Shown: positions 63,924 to 64,000 of the stretch, in pieces
Position numbering within the stretch: the first letter of the stretch is position 1
Layout of the letters: every line of letters starts with the position of its first letter
Origin: Prevotellaceae bacterium UBA4361
GTDB taxonomy: Bacteria; Bacteroidota; Bacteroidia; Bacteroidales; Bacteroidaceae
Length of the DNA: 64,000 bases
Assembly (NCBI GenBank): GCA_002393575.1
Contig: DGSN01000036.1
Coordinates: 1-64,000 of the forward strand
Direction: 5' to 3'
Notes under the pieces: generated by a model
What the model was told of the DNA's origin: nothing
The model's database searches: none
Seen by the model: only the letters and a program-made list of their open reading frames with translations
Position numbers and translations under genes: made by a program

Positions 63924-64000
63924 TTAGAACATGTGTCCAATGCTGAAGATGACGCTGAACTCCTGGGCGAAGTTGGAGTTTGCGAGTGTGAGTGAGATGG
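63924..64000 (-). CDS. C-terminus of an outer-membrane beta-barrel protein (partial)
   Basis: The last 24 codons read ISLTLANSNFAQEFSVIFSI and GHMF before TAA at 63924-63926. Alternating hydrophobic residues ending in Phe are typical of the last strand of an outer-membrane barrel, the signal read by BamA. Too little remains to name the family. Confidence 0.55.
   Translation of the reverse strand, partial: ISLTLANSNFAQEFSVIFSIGHMF

Overview
The window is a stretch of chromosome from a member of the Bacteroidota, most like the Bacteroidales/Prevotella group. The main signs are: promoters with the TAnnTTTG -7 box of this phylum in front of many genes; phylum-typical genes (PPi-dependent phosphofructokinase, DUF4296, DUF4301, a TamL-like outer-membrane lipoprotein, a GT3 glycogen synthase with a short GlgP, a type 2 IleRS); and lipoproteins with SC lipoboxes. 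Almost everything is chromosomal core. I see no prophage, integrase, intact transposase, CRISPR array or conjugative module.

Layout. 0-4 kb: 5' part of a GH25 lysozyme, PPi-phosphofructokinase, and a recF / DUF721 pair, all minus. 4-7.5 kb: tRNA-Gly(CCC), then nhaD-pfkA-lipid kinase, plus strand. 7.6-31.9 kb, mostly minus: thrS-infC-rpmI-rplT; a TPR protein; def; ruvX; aspS; tamL; ileS-lspA-DUF4296-small gene; a lipoprotein with pyrB and pyrI; nudC; miaA; a 5'-nucleotidase-like metallophosphatase. Two plus-strand genes interrupt (a TlpA-like thioredoxin and a SpoU rRNA methylase). 32-43 kb, plus: a giant alpha-2-macroglobulin-like protein, a secreted MORN-repeat protein, a YhcH protein, glgB, a membrane protein. 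43-48 kb: DUF4301 (minus), a relA-type gene and rlmH. 48-61 kb, plus: valS, glycogen synthase, glycogen phosphorylase, a membrane/zinc-ribbon protein, ilvE, trmB, mrp, prsW. 61-64 kb, minus: a nucleotidyltransferase, a rubredoxin of only 53 residues, a HAD phosphatase and the last codons of an outer-membrane protein. Functionally the window joins translation (four aminoacyl-tRNA synthetases, IF3, L20, L35, deformylase, tRNA/rRNA modification), upper glycolysis, glycogen turnover, pyrimidine synthesis and envelope assembly.

The most unusual content lies between the genes. (1) Five intergenic arrays share an exact 22-bp period and a GGGGA/TCCCC core, but each has its own unit sequence. (2) Base composition switches abruptly at about 48.04 kb: the plus strand is A+C rich for some 8 kb to the left and G+T rich for some 8 kb to the right, although both flanks are largely plus-strand genes. 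This is the pattern expected at a replication origin. All five 22-bp arrays carry their G-rich strand on what would then be the leading strand, and one array sits on the switch point. (3) A family of intergenic hairpins is built from heptamers (AATGAAG, GTGAAAA, AGGTCNA) with shared loop cores. One copy has been split by a 272-bp MITE-like element with 19-bp perfect terminal inverted repeats and a 5-bp target duplication, and one heptamer run sits in frame inside the alpha-2-macroglobulin gene. (4) A composite repeat occurs twice in inverted orientation 26 kb apart, with 35 identical bases. Among proteins, the IleRS signature motif reads GIHH instead of HxGH, the RelA homologue has lost its hydrolase histidines, and PfkA has GGNGS in place of GGDGS.
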